This document shows, piece by piece, positions 39,481-48,542 of a stretch of 64,000 bases of DNA (position 1 is its first letter; every line of letters begins with the position of its first letter). Location: contig NZ_UETD01000004.1 of assembly GCF_900116855.1 (NCBI RefSeq), positions 271,769 to 335,768 of the forward strand. The letters run 5' to 3'. The notes under the pieces were generated by a model. It worked only from the letters and a program-made list of their open reading frames with translations, ran no database searches and was not told the origin of the DNA. Source of the DNA: Ruminococcus flavefaciens. Its GTDB lineage: Bacteria; Bacillota; Clostridia; Oscillospirales; Ruminococcaceae. The position numbers and the translations under genes are program-made.

Positions 39481-40231
39481 TTTTGTGGGAGCAGGCTGCG
39501 GTGCTGCCGACCTTATCACTCTCAGGGGCAAGCGTCTGCTGGAGCAGGCTGACGTTATCATCTACGCAGGCTCGCTGGTAAATCCTCAGCTCCTTGACTA
39601 TGCAAAGCAGGGGTGCAGGATATACAACAGCGCACTAATGCACCTTGATGAGGTCATAGAGGTCATGGAAAAGGCTGAGGCTGAGGGACTTCACACCGTA
39701 AGGCTCCATACGGGTGACCCCTCGGTTTACGGCGCCATAAGGGAGCAGATGGACAGGCTGGACGCCCTCGGCATAGCTTACAATGTCACTCCCGGCGTCA
39801 GCTCCTTCTGCGGAGCTGCGGCGGCTCTGAAGGCGGAATACACTCTGCCCCATGTGTCACAGACAGTGATACTCACTCGTATGGCAGGACGGACTCCCGT
39901 CCCCGAAAAGGAGAGCATAGAGAGCCTTGCCGCTCATCATGCGACCATGGTCATATTCCTCAGCGCTTCCATGACAGAGGAGCTTTCCGCTCGGCTTACA
40001 GAGGGCGGATACAGTGCCGATACTCCTGCGGCAATAGTCTACAAAGCCACATGGCAGGACCAGAAGGTGGTGCGCTGCACCGTGGGAACTCTTGCAAAGG
40101 CTGCCTGTGAAAACGGCATAAGCAAGACTGCTCTCATAACCGTGGGAGATTTCCTCGGTGACGATTACGAGCTTTCAAAGCTCTATGACAAAAATTTTGA
40201 AACTGAGTTCAGAAAGGCAGAAGCCAAATGA
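39473..40231 (+). CDS. cbiF: Cobalt-precorrin-4 C11-methyltransferase CbiF
   Basis: A 252-residue tetrapyrrole methyltransferase that methylates C11. Motifs are VDFVGAGCGAADLITLRGKR, YAGSLVNPQLL (typical of CbiF/CobM), LHTGDPSVYGAI and VTPGVSSFCGAAAAL. It overlaps cbiD by 8 nt and cbiG by 4 nt. Order cbiD-cbiF-cbiG-cbiH matches the consecutive chemical steps from cobalt-precorrin-3 to -6. Confidence 0.95.
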   Translation: MVDFVGAGCGAADLITLRGKRLLEQADVIIYAGSLVNPQLLDYAKQGCRIYNSALMHLDEVIEVMEKAEAEGLHTVRLHTGDPSVYGAIREQMDRLDALGIAYNVTPGVSSFCGAAAALKAEYTLPHVSQTVILTRMAGRTPVPEKESIESLAAHHATMVIFLSASMTEELSARLTEGGYSADTPAAIVYKATWQDQKVVRCTVGTLAKAACENGISKTALITVGDFLGDDYELSKLYDKNFETEFRKAEAK

Positions 40232-41265
40232 ATATAGCGATTTTTTCCGTTACGGAAAAGGGCAGACAGCTCTCGGAAAGGGCTGCTGAATTTCTTGGCG
40301 GTGAACACAAGGTCAGCCGCTACTGTTTTCACAAGCACACCGATGATAATGCGGCGGTGTTCTGGAATATGGGAAGCATGGTTGGGCGGCTTTTCAAGCG
40401 CTCCGACGCTTTTATTTTCGTCTGTGCCTGCGGTATTGCAGTGAGGGCAGTTGCCCCTCTGCTGGGCACCAAGGCGGACGATCCTGCTGTCATTGTCATG
40501 GACGACAGCGGACGTTTCGTTATCCCCGTGCTTTCGGGACATATCGGCGGTGCTAACCGACTTGCGGAGGTGCTTGCGGATGCTCTTGGAAATACCGCTG
40601 TCATCACTACCGCCACCGATGTGGGCGGACAGTTCTCGCCCGACAGCTTCGCTGTTGCAAACGGACTTATCATCACCGACCTTGCTGCTGCAAAGGAGAT
40701 AGCTGCGGAGGTGCTGGACGATGAAAAGGTGGGCTTTTCCACAGAGTACAGACACGGCGGACTTCCCGACGAGCTGACGGAGTTCGGCATTTGCAGGACA
40801 GGCATATATGTTGGCACGGAGACCGATGTGAAGCCCTTTGACGTTACTCTGCGCCTCGTACCGAGGAATATCGTTCTGGGTATCGGCTGCAAAAAGGGTA
40901 CATCTGCCGAAGCTGTTGAGACTGCGGTAAGCAGGGCTCTTGCCGAAGCTGGTATCGACGCAGAGAGAGTACGCGAGGTGGCTACAATAGACCTGAAAGC
41001 GCAGGAGGAAGGACTTCTCGGCTTCTGCGGACGGCGAGAGATAGAGCTTAGGACATATACTCCCGAGGAGCTCATGGCGGTAAATGGCGATTTTGACTCC
41101 TCGGAATTTGTGCGCGAGACTACAGGGGCAGACAACGTCTGCGAGCGCAGTGCAGTGCTGTGCAGCGGCGGCAAGCTGGTGCTCCGGAAGACCGCCTTTG
41201 ACGGAGTTACCGTGGCAGCGGCTGAGGCTCCCGTATATCTGGATTTTGAGAGGAACGTGCTATGA
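40228..41265 (+). CDS. cbiG: Cobalt-precorrin-5A hydrolase CbiG
   Basis: A 345-residue protein that opens the delta-lactone of cobalt-precorrin-5A and releases acetaldehyde, a step unique to the anaerobic pathway. The N-terminal domain holds FVCACGIAVRAVAPLLGTK and SGHIGGANRLAEVLA. The C-terminal domain opens with LGIGCKKGTSAEAVETAV, as in CbiG C-terminal domains. It starts with an ATGA overlap on cbiF and ends with the same overlap on cbiH. Confidence 0.95.
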   Translation: MNIAIFSVTEKGRQLSERAAEFLGGEHKVSRYCFHKHTDDNAAVFWNMGSMVGRLFKRSDAFIFVCACGIAVRAVAPLLGTKADDPAVIVMDDSGRFVIPVLSGHIGGANRLAEVLADALGNTAVITTATDVGGQFSPDSFAVANGLIITDLAAAKEIAAEVLDDEKVGFSTEYRHGGLPDELTEFGICRTGIYVGTETDVKPFDVTLRLVPRNIVLGIGCKKGTSAEAVETAVSRALAEAGIDAERVREVATIDLKAQEEGLLGFCGRREIELRTYTPEELMAVNGDFDSSEFVRETTGADNVCERSAVLCSGGKLVLRKTAFDGVTVAAAEAPVYLDFERNVL

Positions 41266-41990
41266 AGCTTTACGTTGTGGGCATCGGCTGCGGAAGCCGT
41301 CAGGGAATGACCCTCGAAGCGCAGCAGGCTGTGATGAACAGCGATGTTGTGGTGGGCTATACCGTCTATGCGGAGCAGATAAAGAGCTTCTTCCCCGAAA
41401 AGGAGTGTCTTTCCACGGGTATGAGACAGGAGCGTGACCGCGTTGCACTTGCACTGGAGTTGACACAAAACGGAAAGACAGTGTCCCTTGTTTGCAGCGG
41501 CGACAGTCAGCTCTACGGCATGGCAGGACTTGCCTATGAGCTTTCCTCGGATTATCCCGACGCGGAGATAGAGGTCGTGGCAGGAGTTTCAGCGGCATTC
41601 AGCGGCGGAGCGGTTCTCGGCTCGCCCATGACTCACGACCTTGCCCTCATAAGTCTTTCCGACCTGCTGACCCCAATGGAGAAGATAGAGAAGCGGCTTC
41701 GCTGTGCGGCGGAGGGGGATTTTGTCATCGCTCTCTACAATCCATCGTCGAAAAAACGTGCGGACTACCTTATGCGAGCCTGCGACATTATCCTCGGTTA
41801 TCGCCCTGCGGATACTGTCTGCGGATACGTCCGCAATATCGGCAGGGAGGGACAGGAGAGCAGAGTCCTCACTCTCGGGGAGCTCCGCGATACTGCCGTG
41901 GATATGTTCACTACCGTATTCATCGGCAACTCCGAGACCAAGGTCATAGGCGGAAAAATGGTGACGCCGAGAGGCTACAGAAATGTGTGA
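41262..41990 (+). CDS. cbiH: Cobalt-factor III C17-methyltransferase CbiH
   Basis: A 242-residue methyltransferase that methylates C17 with ring contraction. Motifs: YVVGIGCGSRQGMTLEAQQAV, VVGYTVYAEQIK, CSGDSQLYGMAGL and the CbiH/CobJ pair LYNPSSKKRADYL and VGYVRNIGREGQE-like (here CGYVRNIGREGQES). The length is that of a single-domain enzyme, without the C-terminal ferredoxin extension some bacteria have. It overlaps cbiG by 4 nt and cbiJ by 8 nt. Confidence 0.94.
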   Translation: MKLYVVGIGCGSRQGMTLEAQQAVMNSDVVVGYTVYAEQIKSFFPEKECLSTGMRQERDRVALALELTQNGKTVSLVCSGDSQLYGMAGLAYELSSDYPDAEIEVVAGVSAAFSGGAVLGSPMTHDLALISLSDLLTPMEKIEKRLRCAAEGDFVIALYNPSSKKRADYLMRACDIILGYRPADTVCGYVRNIGREGQESRVLTLGELRDTAVDMFTTVFIGNSETKVIGGKMVTPRGYRNV

Positions 41991-42732
41991 GCTGCTCATA
42001 TTCGGCGGAACTACCGAGGGCAGGGAGCTTGCTCAGTATTGCTGCGCCTGCGGAGTTTCGGCGGCTGTGTCCGTGGCTACGGAGTACGGGGGAGAGCTTC
42101 TCCCTCACGAAAAGGGGCTTTGCGTTCTTGTGGGAAGGCTTGACAGTGACGAAATGGCATCTCTCATGAGAGAGCTGGGGTGCAGGGCGGTAATTGATGC
42201 CACCCACCCATATGCCACTGAGGTCACAGCTAATATTATCGCCGCCTGCAAGGCTGCGGAACTGCCATATCACAGGCTCCTGCGCGGCTCATCGGAGCTT
42301 GGGGACTGCTTGACCGTCAGGGATATGGAGGAGCTTGTGGAGCTTATAAACCAAAGGGGCGGCAATATTCTCAGCACACTCGGCAGCAAGGAGCTGCCAA
42401 AGCTTACGGAGGTGCAGAACTTCGCAGAAAGGGTATGGGTGAGAGCTCTCCCCACTGACAGTGTAAGAGCTCTGTGTGCGGAGCTGGGCTTTCCCGAGGA
42501 GCACCTTATACTCGAAAGGGGACCGTTTACGGTTTGGCAGAACATGGCTCACATAGAGCTGAGCGGTGCGTCACTTCTGGTGACAAAGGAGAGCGGTGCA
42601 GCAGGCGGTTTTCCCGAGAAGCTTGAAGCTGCGGAGAAATGCGGTATAAAGACTGCTGTGCTTGCCCGCCCAGAGGAAAAGGGCAGCACAATGGAGGAGA
42701 TAAAGTCGCTTATATGCGGCATGAGGAGGTGA
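41983..42732 (+). CDS. cbiJ: Cobalt-precorrin-6A reductase CbiJ
   Basis: A 249-residue reductase that uses a nicotinamide cofactor to reduce the macrocycle of cobalt-precorrin-6A. Signatures are LIFGGTTEGRELAQY at the N-terminus, VIDATHPYATEVTANI and LSTLGSKELPKL, with the C-terminal LLVTKESGAAGGFPEKLEA. It is 4 nt ahead of cbiET and overlaps cbiH by 8 nt. Confidence 0.93.
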   Translation: MCELLIFGGTTEGRELAQYCCACGVSAAVSVATEYGGELLPHEKGLCVLVGRLDSDEMASLMRELGCRAVIDATHPYATEVTANIIAACKAAELPYHRLLRGSSELGDCLTVRDMEELVELINQRGGNILSTLGSKELPKLTEVQNFAERVWVRALPTDSVRALCAELGFPEEHLILERGPFTVWQNMAHIELSGASLLVTKESGAAGGFPEKLEAAEKCGIKTAVLARPEEKGSTMEEIKSLICGMRR

Positions 42733-42736
42733 CAAT

Positions 42737-43927
42737 GTGAAGATATATATCGTAGGCACAGGCGCCGACGGCAGCAGGACTCTTACTGCCGAGGGGCGGT
42801 CTGCCATAGAAGCTGCGGAGGTCATTATCGGCGCAAAGCGCATGATTGAGGGATATCGCTCCTGCGGAAAAGTAGTTCTGGAGGAGTATAGAAGTGCCGA
42901 GATAGCGCGGTTCCTTGCGGAGAGCAGCTTTTCGGCAGCAGCGGTGCTGATGTCGGGAGACTGCGGATTTTTCAGCGGTGCGGCACGGCTTGCAGAGGCG
43001 CTCCCCAACCATGATGTGGAGTTCATCAGCGGTATATCTTCACCTGTTTACCTTTTCTCCAAGCTGAAAATGGACTGGTCCGACTGCAATTTCGTCAGCC
43101 TTCACGGCAAAAGCGGCAATATCGCCAGAGCGGTCCGCGCTCACAGGCTGACGTTTTTTCTTCTCGGCGGAGATATGACAGCAGCGGATGTCTGCAGGCA
43201 GCTCTGCGAATACGAAATGAGCGGAGTAACAGTGCATATCGGCGAAAGACTGGGCTATCACGACGAGAGGATAACAAGCGGAACAGCTGCTGAGCTTTCG
43301 GATATCAGGACTGCGGAGCTTTGTGTGCTGCTGGCGGATAATCCCGACTACGAGCGCTCCGTTCCGAGCTGTATCCCCGATGAGCTGTTTATCAGGGGCA
43401 GAGTGCCTATGACTAAGGCGGAGGTCCGCGGAGTTGCTGTTGCAGGGCTTGATATCGGCAGGGAGGACATATGCTGGGATATCGGCGGCGGAACGGGTTC
43501 TGTGTCCGTGGAGATGGCAGTGCGCTGTGAGCGAGGGACTGTCCATTCCGTGGAGAAGTCTCCCGAGGCGGCTGAGCTTATCGACAGCAACCGCCGTAAA
43601 TTCGGCTGCGATAACATTGTTATCCACACGGGCAGAGCGGCTGAGCTGCTCGGTGAACTGCCGGCTCCCGACTGCGTTTTCATCGGCGGTTCGGGTGGAG
43701 AACTGAGTGAGATAGTTCAGGCTGCTTATGAGAAAAACAGCAATATGAGACTGACCGTTACTGCGGTCTCTCTGGAAACGCTTTCGGAGTGCATAGCAGT
43801 ATTTGATGAGCTTGGTTTTGAAGCTGATATCTCACAGATCGCCGTAACAAGGACTAATAAAGTAGGCACACACACCATGTTGTCTGCCTCAAATCCCGTT
43901 TTTATCATAAAAAGGAAGCTTATATGA
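42737..43927 (+). CDS. cbiET: Fused cobalt-precorrin-7 C5 / precorrin-6B C15-methyltransferase CbiET
   Basis: A 396-residue fusion. Residues 1-200 are a tetrapyrrole methyltransferase (CbiE: YIVGTGADGSRTLTAEGRSAI, VLMSGDCGFFSGAARL). Residues about 210-396 are a Rossmann methyltransferase (CbiT: DICWDIGGGTGSVSVEMAVR). It methylates C5 and C15 and decarboxylates the ring-C acetate. The start is GTG at 42737, with GAGGAGGT 5 nt upstream. It overlaps cbiA by 4 nt. Confidence 0.94.
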   Translation: MKIYIVGTGADGSRTLTAEGRSAIEAAEVIIGAKRMIEGYRSCGKVVLEEYRSAEIARFLAESSFSAAAVLMSGDCGFFSGAARLAEALPNHDVEFISGISSPVYLFSKLKMDWSDCNFVSLHGKSGNIARAVRAHRLTFFLLGGDMTAADVCRQLCEYEMSGVTVHIGERLGYHDERITSGTAAELSDIRTAELCVLLADNPDYERSVPSCIPDELFIRGRVPMTKAEVRGVAVAGLDIGREDICWDIGGGTGSVSVEMAVRCERGTVHSVEKSPEAAELIDSNRRKFGCDNIVIHTGRAAELLGELPAPDCVFIGGSGGELSEIVQAAYEKNSNMRLTVTAVSLETLSECIAVFDELGFEADISQIAVTRTNKVGTHTMLSASNPVFIIKRKLI

Positions 43928-45264
43928 AAAGAATTCTCATCGGCGGAACTCACAGCGGCTGCGGAAAGACCACGGTCACCTGTGCAGTTCTTGCGGCACT
44001 GAAAGCTCGCGGACTGACGGTCTCCTCTTTCAAGTGCGGTCCCGACTACATCGACCCCATGTTCCACAGCAGTATCATCGGCGCTGATGCTCATAATCTG
44101 GACAGCTTTTTCTGCGATGATAACTGCATTAGGCAGCTGCTGTGGGAGAACGGCAAAAATGCGGATATATCAGTGATCGAGGGCGTTATGGGTTACTATG
44201 ACGGTGCTGACGGTCGGGGCTCTGCTCACTCGGTCGCAGCCATCACAGACACAGTTTCCGTGATCGTCCTTGACTGCAAGGGCTCGGGAGAGTCCATAGG
44301 CGCAGTGATGAAAGGCTTTCTGACGTACAAGGCTCCTAATAATATCGCAGGCTTCATTTTCAACAGGCTGCCTGCGAGACTTGTTCCCATGGCGGAGCGG
44401 CTCTGCACGGAAATGGGAACTGAATATTTCGGCTGTATGCCGCCGAAAAGTCCAAGTATAGAAAGCCGCAGGCTGGGACTTGTCACCGCTGTCGAGATAG
44501 CTGACCTCAGAGAAAAAACTGCGGAACTTGGCAGACTTGCAGAGGAGAATATCCGCCTTGACAGGATGATTGAAGTCTCGGAAAGATGCTTCCCGGAGTT
44601 TACAGAGCAAAAACTGCACAGAATATGCGCGGATAACTCACCAAAGATAGCTGCTGCGGCGGACAGAGCTTTCTGCTTTACATATTCCGAGAATATAAGC
44701 CTGCTGAAAAGGCTTGGCTGCGCGGTGGAGTATTTCTCTCCCATGGATGACGAAAAGCTTCCCGATAATTGCCGAGGACTCATCCTCAGCGGCGGTTATC
44801 CCGAGCTACACGCGAAAAAGCTGGCAGCGAACAGCTCCATGAGAGAGTGCATAAAAACGGCGATAAACCGCGGACTCCCCACCATTGCCGAGTGCGGCGG
44901 GTTCATGTATCTCCATGACAGCATAAGAACTTCCGACGGCACAGAATACCCAATGGCCGGCGTGATCGTCGGCACTGCCTTTGAAACGGACAGGCTTCAG
45001 CGCTTCGGCTATGTCACTATGACCGCCGGGAGGGACTGCCTGCTCTGCGGCAAGGGGGAAAGCTTTCCAGCTCATGAGTTCCACTACTGGGACAGTACCG
45101 ACTGCGGAGCGGACTTCACCGCCGCAAAGTCCGACGGAAGGAGCTGGAAGTGTGTTCATGCGACTTCTGCATTGTACGCAGGATTTCCGCATCTGTACTT
45201 TTATTCGGATGTGAGACTTGCTGAGCGCTTCGCAGCAGCCTGTGCTGCATATGGAGGTAAATGA
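43924..45264 (+). CDS. cbiA: Cobyrinate a,c-diamide synthase CbiA
   Basis: A 446-residue ATP- and glutamine-dependent amidotransferase that amidates the a and c side chains. The N-terminal P-loop domain shows GGTHSGCGKTTVTCAVLAAL (quoted in part), KCGPDYIDPMFH and IEGVMGYYDG. The C-terminal glutaminase domain has GGYPEL, the nucleophile Cys in IAECGGFMYL and the HEFHYW segment. It overlaps cbiET and cobT by 4 nt each. Confidence 0.96.
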   Translation: MKRILIGGTHSGCGKTTVTCAVLAALKARGLTVSSFKCGPDYIDPMFHSSIIGADAHNLDSFFCDDNCIRQLLWENGKNADISVIEGVMGYYDGADGRGSAHSVAAITDTVSVIVLDCKGSGESIGAVMKGFLTYKAPNNIAGFIFNRLPARLVPMAERLCTEMGTEYFGCMPPKSPSIESRRLGLVTAVEIADLREKTAELGRLAEENIRLDRMIEVSERCFPEFTEQKLHRICADNSPKIAAAADRAFCFTYSENISLLKRLGCAVEYFSPMDDEKLPDNCRGLILSGGYPELHAKKLAANSSMRECIKTAINRGLPTIAECGGFMYLHDSIRTSDGTEYPMAGVIVGTAFETDRLQRFGYVTMTAGRDCLLCGKGESFPAHEFHYWDSTDCGADFTAAKSDGRSWKCVHATSALYAGFPHLYFYSDVRLAERFAAACAAYGGK

Positions 45265-46313
45265 TGGAAAGGATAAAGCTTATCAAGCCTGCTGACAGGT
45301 CTTTTGCCGAAAAGGCACAGGAGCACTGGGACGGCGTGGCAAAGCCTCTTGGCAGCTTCGGTGCCCTTGAGGAGATGTGGGACAGGATAGCCGCAGTGCA
45401 GCGGACTGTTACTCCCGATATCTCCCGACGAGCAGTAGTGGTCATGTGCGGCGACAACGGTGTTACCGCCGAGGGTGTCACCCAGACGGACAGCTCCGTG
45501 ACCCTTGCCTGCGCTGAGGCTATCGCCTGCGGAAGCTCCAACATAAACGCTCTGGCGGCAGTCTATAACGCTAAAGTGCTGGCTGTTGATGTGGGCATGG
45601 AAGGGGACTCCTCCTGCGAAAAGCTCATCAACAGGAAGATAGCTCACGGTACGGGCAATATCGCCGCAGGTCCTGCAATGACCGTGCAGCAGGCGGAGAG
45701 TGCCATCGCAGTTGGTATGGATATGATCTGGAAGCTGGCTGATGAGGGCGTTAAGGTGGTTGTTACGGGAGAAATGGGCATAGGCAACACAACTCCCACA
45801 GCAGCTCTTTCATCGGTGATACTTGGGCTTCCTCCCGAGACTGTCACAGGCAGGGGCGCAGGTCTCACTTCCGAGGGACTTCGCCGCAAGATAGGAGCTG
45901 TTAAACGTGCCATTGATGTGAATTCTCCCTATGACTGCGGTGCTGTCGAGCTAATGGCAAAGCTCGGAAGCTTTGAAATAGCAGGCATGACGGGACTTTT
46001 CCTTGGGGGAGCCGTTTACGGCGTCACTGTCATAATAGACGGAGTGATATCCGCAGTTTCGGCGGTGCTTGCTTCAATGATTGCCCCCGACTGCACCGAT
46101 TATATGCTTGCAGGCCATGTTTCGGCGGAGCCTGCGGGCAGGAAGCTCCTCGAAAAGCTGGGACTCAGAGCCGTTATCGACGGCGGTCTCAGACTGGGAG
46201 AAGGAACAGGAGGAATATTGCTGCTGCCGCTTCTTGACGGAGCTTCGGCGCTTTACTATAATTCCCACAGCTTTGAGAGCGCAGGGATAGAAAGGTATGT
46301 GGAACTGAAATGA
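45261..46313 (+). CDS. cobT: Nicotinate-nucleotide--dimethylbenzimidazole phosphoribosyltransferase CobT
   Basis: A 350-residue enzyme that activates the lower-ligand base as its alpha-ribotide. Motifs: KPLGSFGALEEMWDRIA near the start, MCGDNGVTAEGVTQ, GEMGIGNTTPTAAL and the C-terminal GLRLGEGTGGILLLPLLDGA with the catalytic Glu. No BluB or anaerobic bza genes for making dimethylbenzimidazole are in the window, so the base may be taken up or be a different benzimidazole or purine. It overlaps cbiA and cobU by 4 nt. Confidence 0.95.
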   Translation: MMERIKLIKPADRSFAEKAQEHWDGVAKPLGSFGALEEMWDRIAAVQRTVTPDISRRAVVVMCGDNGVTAEGVTQTDSSVTLACAEAIACGSSNINALAAVYNAKVLAVDVGMEGDSSCEKLINRKIAHGTGNIAAGPAMTVQQAESAIAVGMDMIWKLADEGVKVVVTGEMGIGNTTPTAALSSVILGLPPETVTGRGAGLTSEGLRRKIGAVKRAIDVNSPYDCGAVELMAKLGSFEIAGMTGLFLGGAVYGVTVIIDGVISAVSAVLASMIAPDCTDYMLAGHVSAEPAGRKLLEKLGLRAVIDGGLRLGEGTGGILLLPLLDGASALYYNSHSFESAGIERYVELK

Positions 46314-46831
46314 TCACACTTGTAACAGGCGGAACAAAGTGCGGTAAATCGGGTTATGCCGAAAAGATACTGGAACGCTTTGAGGGGCAGAAATACTACA
46401 TCGCCACCATGAATCCCGTGGGAGACGATGCAGAGGAGATAATCGCCCGTCATGTTGAGATGCGCTGCGGCAAGAACTACGTTACCGTTGAGAGACTCCG
46501 TGATATAGGCGATACGGAGATACCCGAGGGCAGCGGCGTGCTGCTGGAATGTGTGGGCAATCTCTGTGCAAATGAGATGTTTGTGGGAACTGAGGTGCTT
46601 GACCCTGCGAAAAAGATCGTCGAGGGCATAAAGCGGCTTTCGGAGAAGACCTCCGAGCTTGTAATAGTCACCAACGAGGTGGGCACCGACGGAAACGATT
46701 ACTCTCCCGACACCATGTCTTATATAAAGCAGATGGGCATAATAAACTGCCGTATAGCGGAGTTTGCGGACAATGTGGTGGAGTGCGTCTACGGTATACC
46801 AATTGCCCGCAAGGGAAGTATAATATGCTGA
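46310..46831 (+). CDS. cobU: Adenosylcobinamide kinase/guanylyltransferase CobU
   Basis: A 173-residue bifunctional enzyme that phosphorylates adenosylcobinamide and transfers GMP to it. The P-loop is VTGGTKCGKSGYAEK; RHVEMR (His expected to carry GMP) and IVTNEVGTDG follow, with the usual AEFADNVVECVYGIP end. It overlaps cobT by 4 nt and cobS by 7 nt. A shorter CobU-like gene lies downstream of cobS. Confidence 0.95.
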   Translation: MITLVTGGTKCGKSGYAEKILERFEGQKYYIATMNPVGDDAEEIIARHVEMRCGKNYVTVERLRDIGDTEIPEGSGVLLECVGNLCANEMFVGTEVLDPAKKIVEGIKRLSEKTSELVIVTNEVGTDGNDYSPDTMSYIKQMGIINCRIAEFADNVVECVYGIPIARKGSIIC

Positions 46832-47592
46832 ATTCAATGCTTTCGGCTATCCTTATGTACTCGCGCATACCCGTTCCGAGACCCGAGTGGAACGAGAAGA
46901 ACAGGCGGTTCTCCCTGTGTTTCTTCCCCCTTGTGGGAGCTGTCATCGGGGCGCTGGTCATGGGCTGGCGGTACATATGCGATGTTCTGGAGACAGGCGA
47001 TATCCTTTACGCAGCGGGAGCTGTGGGTATCACTGTTCTGATAACGGGAGGCATACATCTTGACGGCTTCTGCGACACCTGCGACGCGAGAGCTTCGTGG
47101 GGAGACAGGGAGAAAAAGCTGAAGATACTCACCGACTCCCATATAGGAGCCTTTGCGGCTATCAAGCTGGGACTCTATCTCATTCTTTACACTGCGGTAT
47201 TCACGGAGCTTAGAGATGTCTCCGCAGCCGCTGTGGTCTGCGTTGGATATGTGCTTTCACGTTCACTCAGCGGACTGGCAGCCGTTACCTTCCGTGCTGC
47301 AAAAAAGGAGGGGAGCCTTCACAGCTTTACCGCTCCTGCTGATAAAAAGGCAACTGCGGCAGTTCTCGTGACAGTTTCTGTTCTTGCTGCTGCGGCAATG
47401 GCAGTCATAGCTCCTGCGGTGGGGGCAGCTGCTTCCGTCGGGGCACTGCTCACGCTTTTGTATTACCGCCATATGGCGTACAAGGAGTTCGGCGGCATTA
47501 CGGGAGACCTTGCAGGCTGGTTCCTGCAGGTGTGCGAATTGGTCCTTGCAGCTTCTGCTGCACTTACATACAGATTAATGGAGGTCATGTGA
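46825..47592 (+). CDS. cobS: Adenosylcobinamide-GDP ribazoletransferase CobS
   Basis: A 255-residue integral membrane enzyme that joins GDP-cobinamide to alpha-ribazole (phosphate), the last assembly step. It begins AILMYSRIPVPRPEWNEKNRR, contains the metal-binding GGIHLDGFCDTCDARASWGDREKKL region (quoted in part) and SHIGAFAAIKLG, and has about six to seven helices. The ATG at 46825 overlaps cobU; the longer upstream frame is not needed. It is followed after 1 nt by the CobU-like gene. Confidence 0.94.
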   Translation: MLNSMLSAILMYSRIPVPRPEWNEKNRRFSLCFFPLVGAVIGALVMGWRYICDVLETGDILYAAGAVGITVLITGGIHLDGFCDTCDARASWGDREKKLKILTDSHIGAFAAIKLGLYLILYTAVFTELRDVSAAAVVCVGYVLSRSLSGLAAVTFRAAKKEGSLHSFTAPADKKATAAVLVTVSVLAAAAMAVIAPAVGAAASVGALLTLLYYRHMAYKEFGGITGDLAGWFLQVCELVLAASAALTYRLMEVM

Positions 47593-47593
47593 T

Positions 47594-47992
47594 ATGAAAA
47601 TGATAATCGGAGGAGCGTATCAGGGCAAGGTAGGCTGCGCCACGGAGCTGTTCGGCATCAATGAGGAAGATATGGTAAACGGCTCTGCCTGTGATTTTGA
47701 GGAGGTATTCAGTGCGGTCTGCATAAAGAGCTATCACAAGATGATAGCAAGGCTGCTGGCGGAGGGAGTTGACCCTGTGCAGTTCACAAGCCGACTTTGT
47801 GAGACCAACAAGGACGTTGTTGTCATCATGGACGAGATCGGCTGCGGTATCGTTCCGCTGGTGAAGTCCGAGCGTGTGCGCCGTGAGGCTACGGGCAGAT
47901 GCGGCTGCATGATAGCTAAGGAGAGCGATGTGGTCATCCGCGTTATCTGCGGTATCCCCACCTACCTCAAGGGAGCTCCCCATGAGGGTTGA
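47594..47992 (+). CDS. CobU-like P-loop protein, short second copy
   Basis: A 132-residue protein between cobS and cobC. It keeps a P-loop-like IIGGAYQGKVGCA and a MDEIGCGIVPLVKSERVRREATGR segment matching the second half of CobU (NEVGCGIVP...ARRFRDxxGR), ending in VIRVICGIPTYLKG. The RHVEMR guanylylation segment of CobU has no counterpart; the middle is instead a helix with DFEEVFSAVCIKSYHKMI. It may retain only nucleotide binding or a kinase-like step on a different corrinoid. The role is uncertain. It overlaps cobC by 11 nt. Confidence 0.8.
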   Translation: MKMIIGGAYQGKVGCATELFGINEEDMVNGSACDFEEVFSAVCIKSYHKMIARLLAEGVDPVQFTSRLCETNKDVVVIMDEIGCGIVPLVKSERVRREATGRCGCMIAKESDVVIRVICGIPTYLKGAPHEG

Positions 47993-48542
47993 CTTCATAC
48001 GTCACGGAAAGACCGAGGGAAACCTTGAGATGCGCTACGTCGGCAGGACCGACGAGCCCCTTTCCTTTTCGGGCATAGCCGAGCTCATGAAGACCGACTA
48101 TCCACCCTGCGGAGTGCTCATAACCAGTCCCATGAAGCGGTGCATACAGACGGCAGAGCTCATATATCCCGACAAGGCTCCCATTATATGCGATGAGCTG
48201 AGAGAGTGCGATTTCGGGGCATTTGAGGGCAGGAACTACATTGAACTGTCCACAGACAGCAGGTATCAGAAATGGATAGACAGCGGCGGCGAGAGCGCCT
48301 TCCCCGAGGGTGAGGACCCTGCCGATTTCAAGGAGCGCTGTGCCGCAGGCTTTCTTGCATCCATAGCAAAGGTGCCGGAGGGCAGCGGTGCCACGTTTGT
48401 AGTCCACGGCGGCACGATAATGGCGATACTGGAGCGCTTTGCACAGCCCCATCAGGGCTATTACCACTGGCAGGTCACCAACGGACACGGCTTCATCACC
48501 GAGTTTGACGGCGAAAAGATAACAGTTACGGAGAAAATATGA
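47982..48542 (+). CDS. cobC: Alpha-ribazole phosphatase CobC (histidine phosphatase family)
   Basis: A 186-residue phosphoglycerate-mutase-like phosphatase. The catalytic RHGKTEGN motif is at residues 7-14, a second Arg/Glu set in ELRECDFGAFEGRNY, and the second His in FVVHGGTIMAIL. Within a cob operon this is expected to remove phosphate from alpha-ribazole-phosphate or adenosylcobalamin-phosphate. ATG 47982 lies inside the preceding gene and gives the canonical MRVDFIRHG start. It overlaps cbiB by 4 nt. Confidence 0.9.
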   Translation: MRVDFIRHGKTEGNLEMRYVGRTDEPLSFSGIAELMKTDYPPCGVLITSPMKRCIQTAELIYPDKAPIICDELRECDFGAFEGRNYIELSTDSRYQKWIDSGGESAFPEGEDPADFKERCAAGFLASIAKVPEGSGATFVVHGGTIMAILERFAQPHQGYYHWQVTNGHGFITEFDGEKITVTEKI

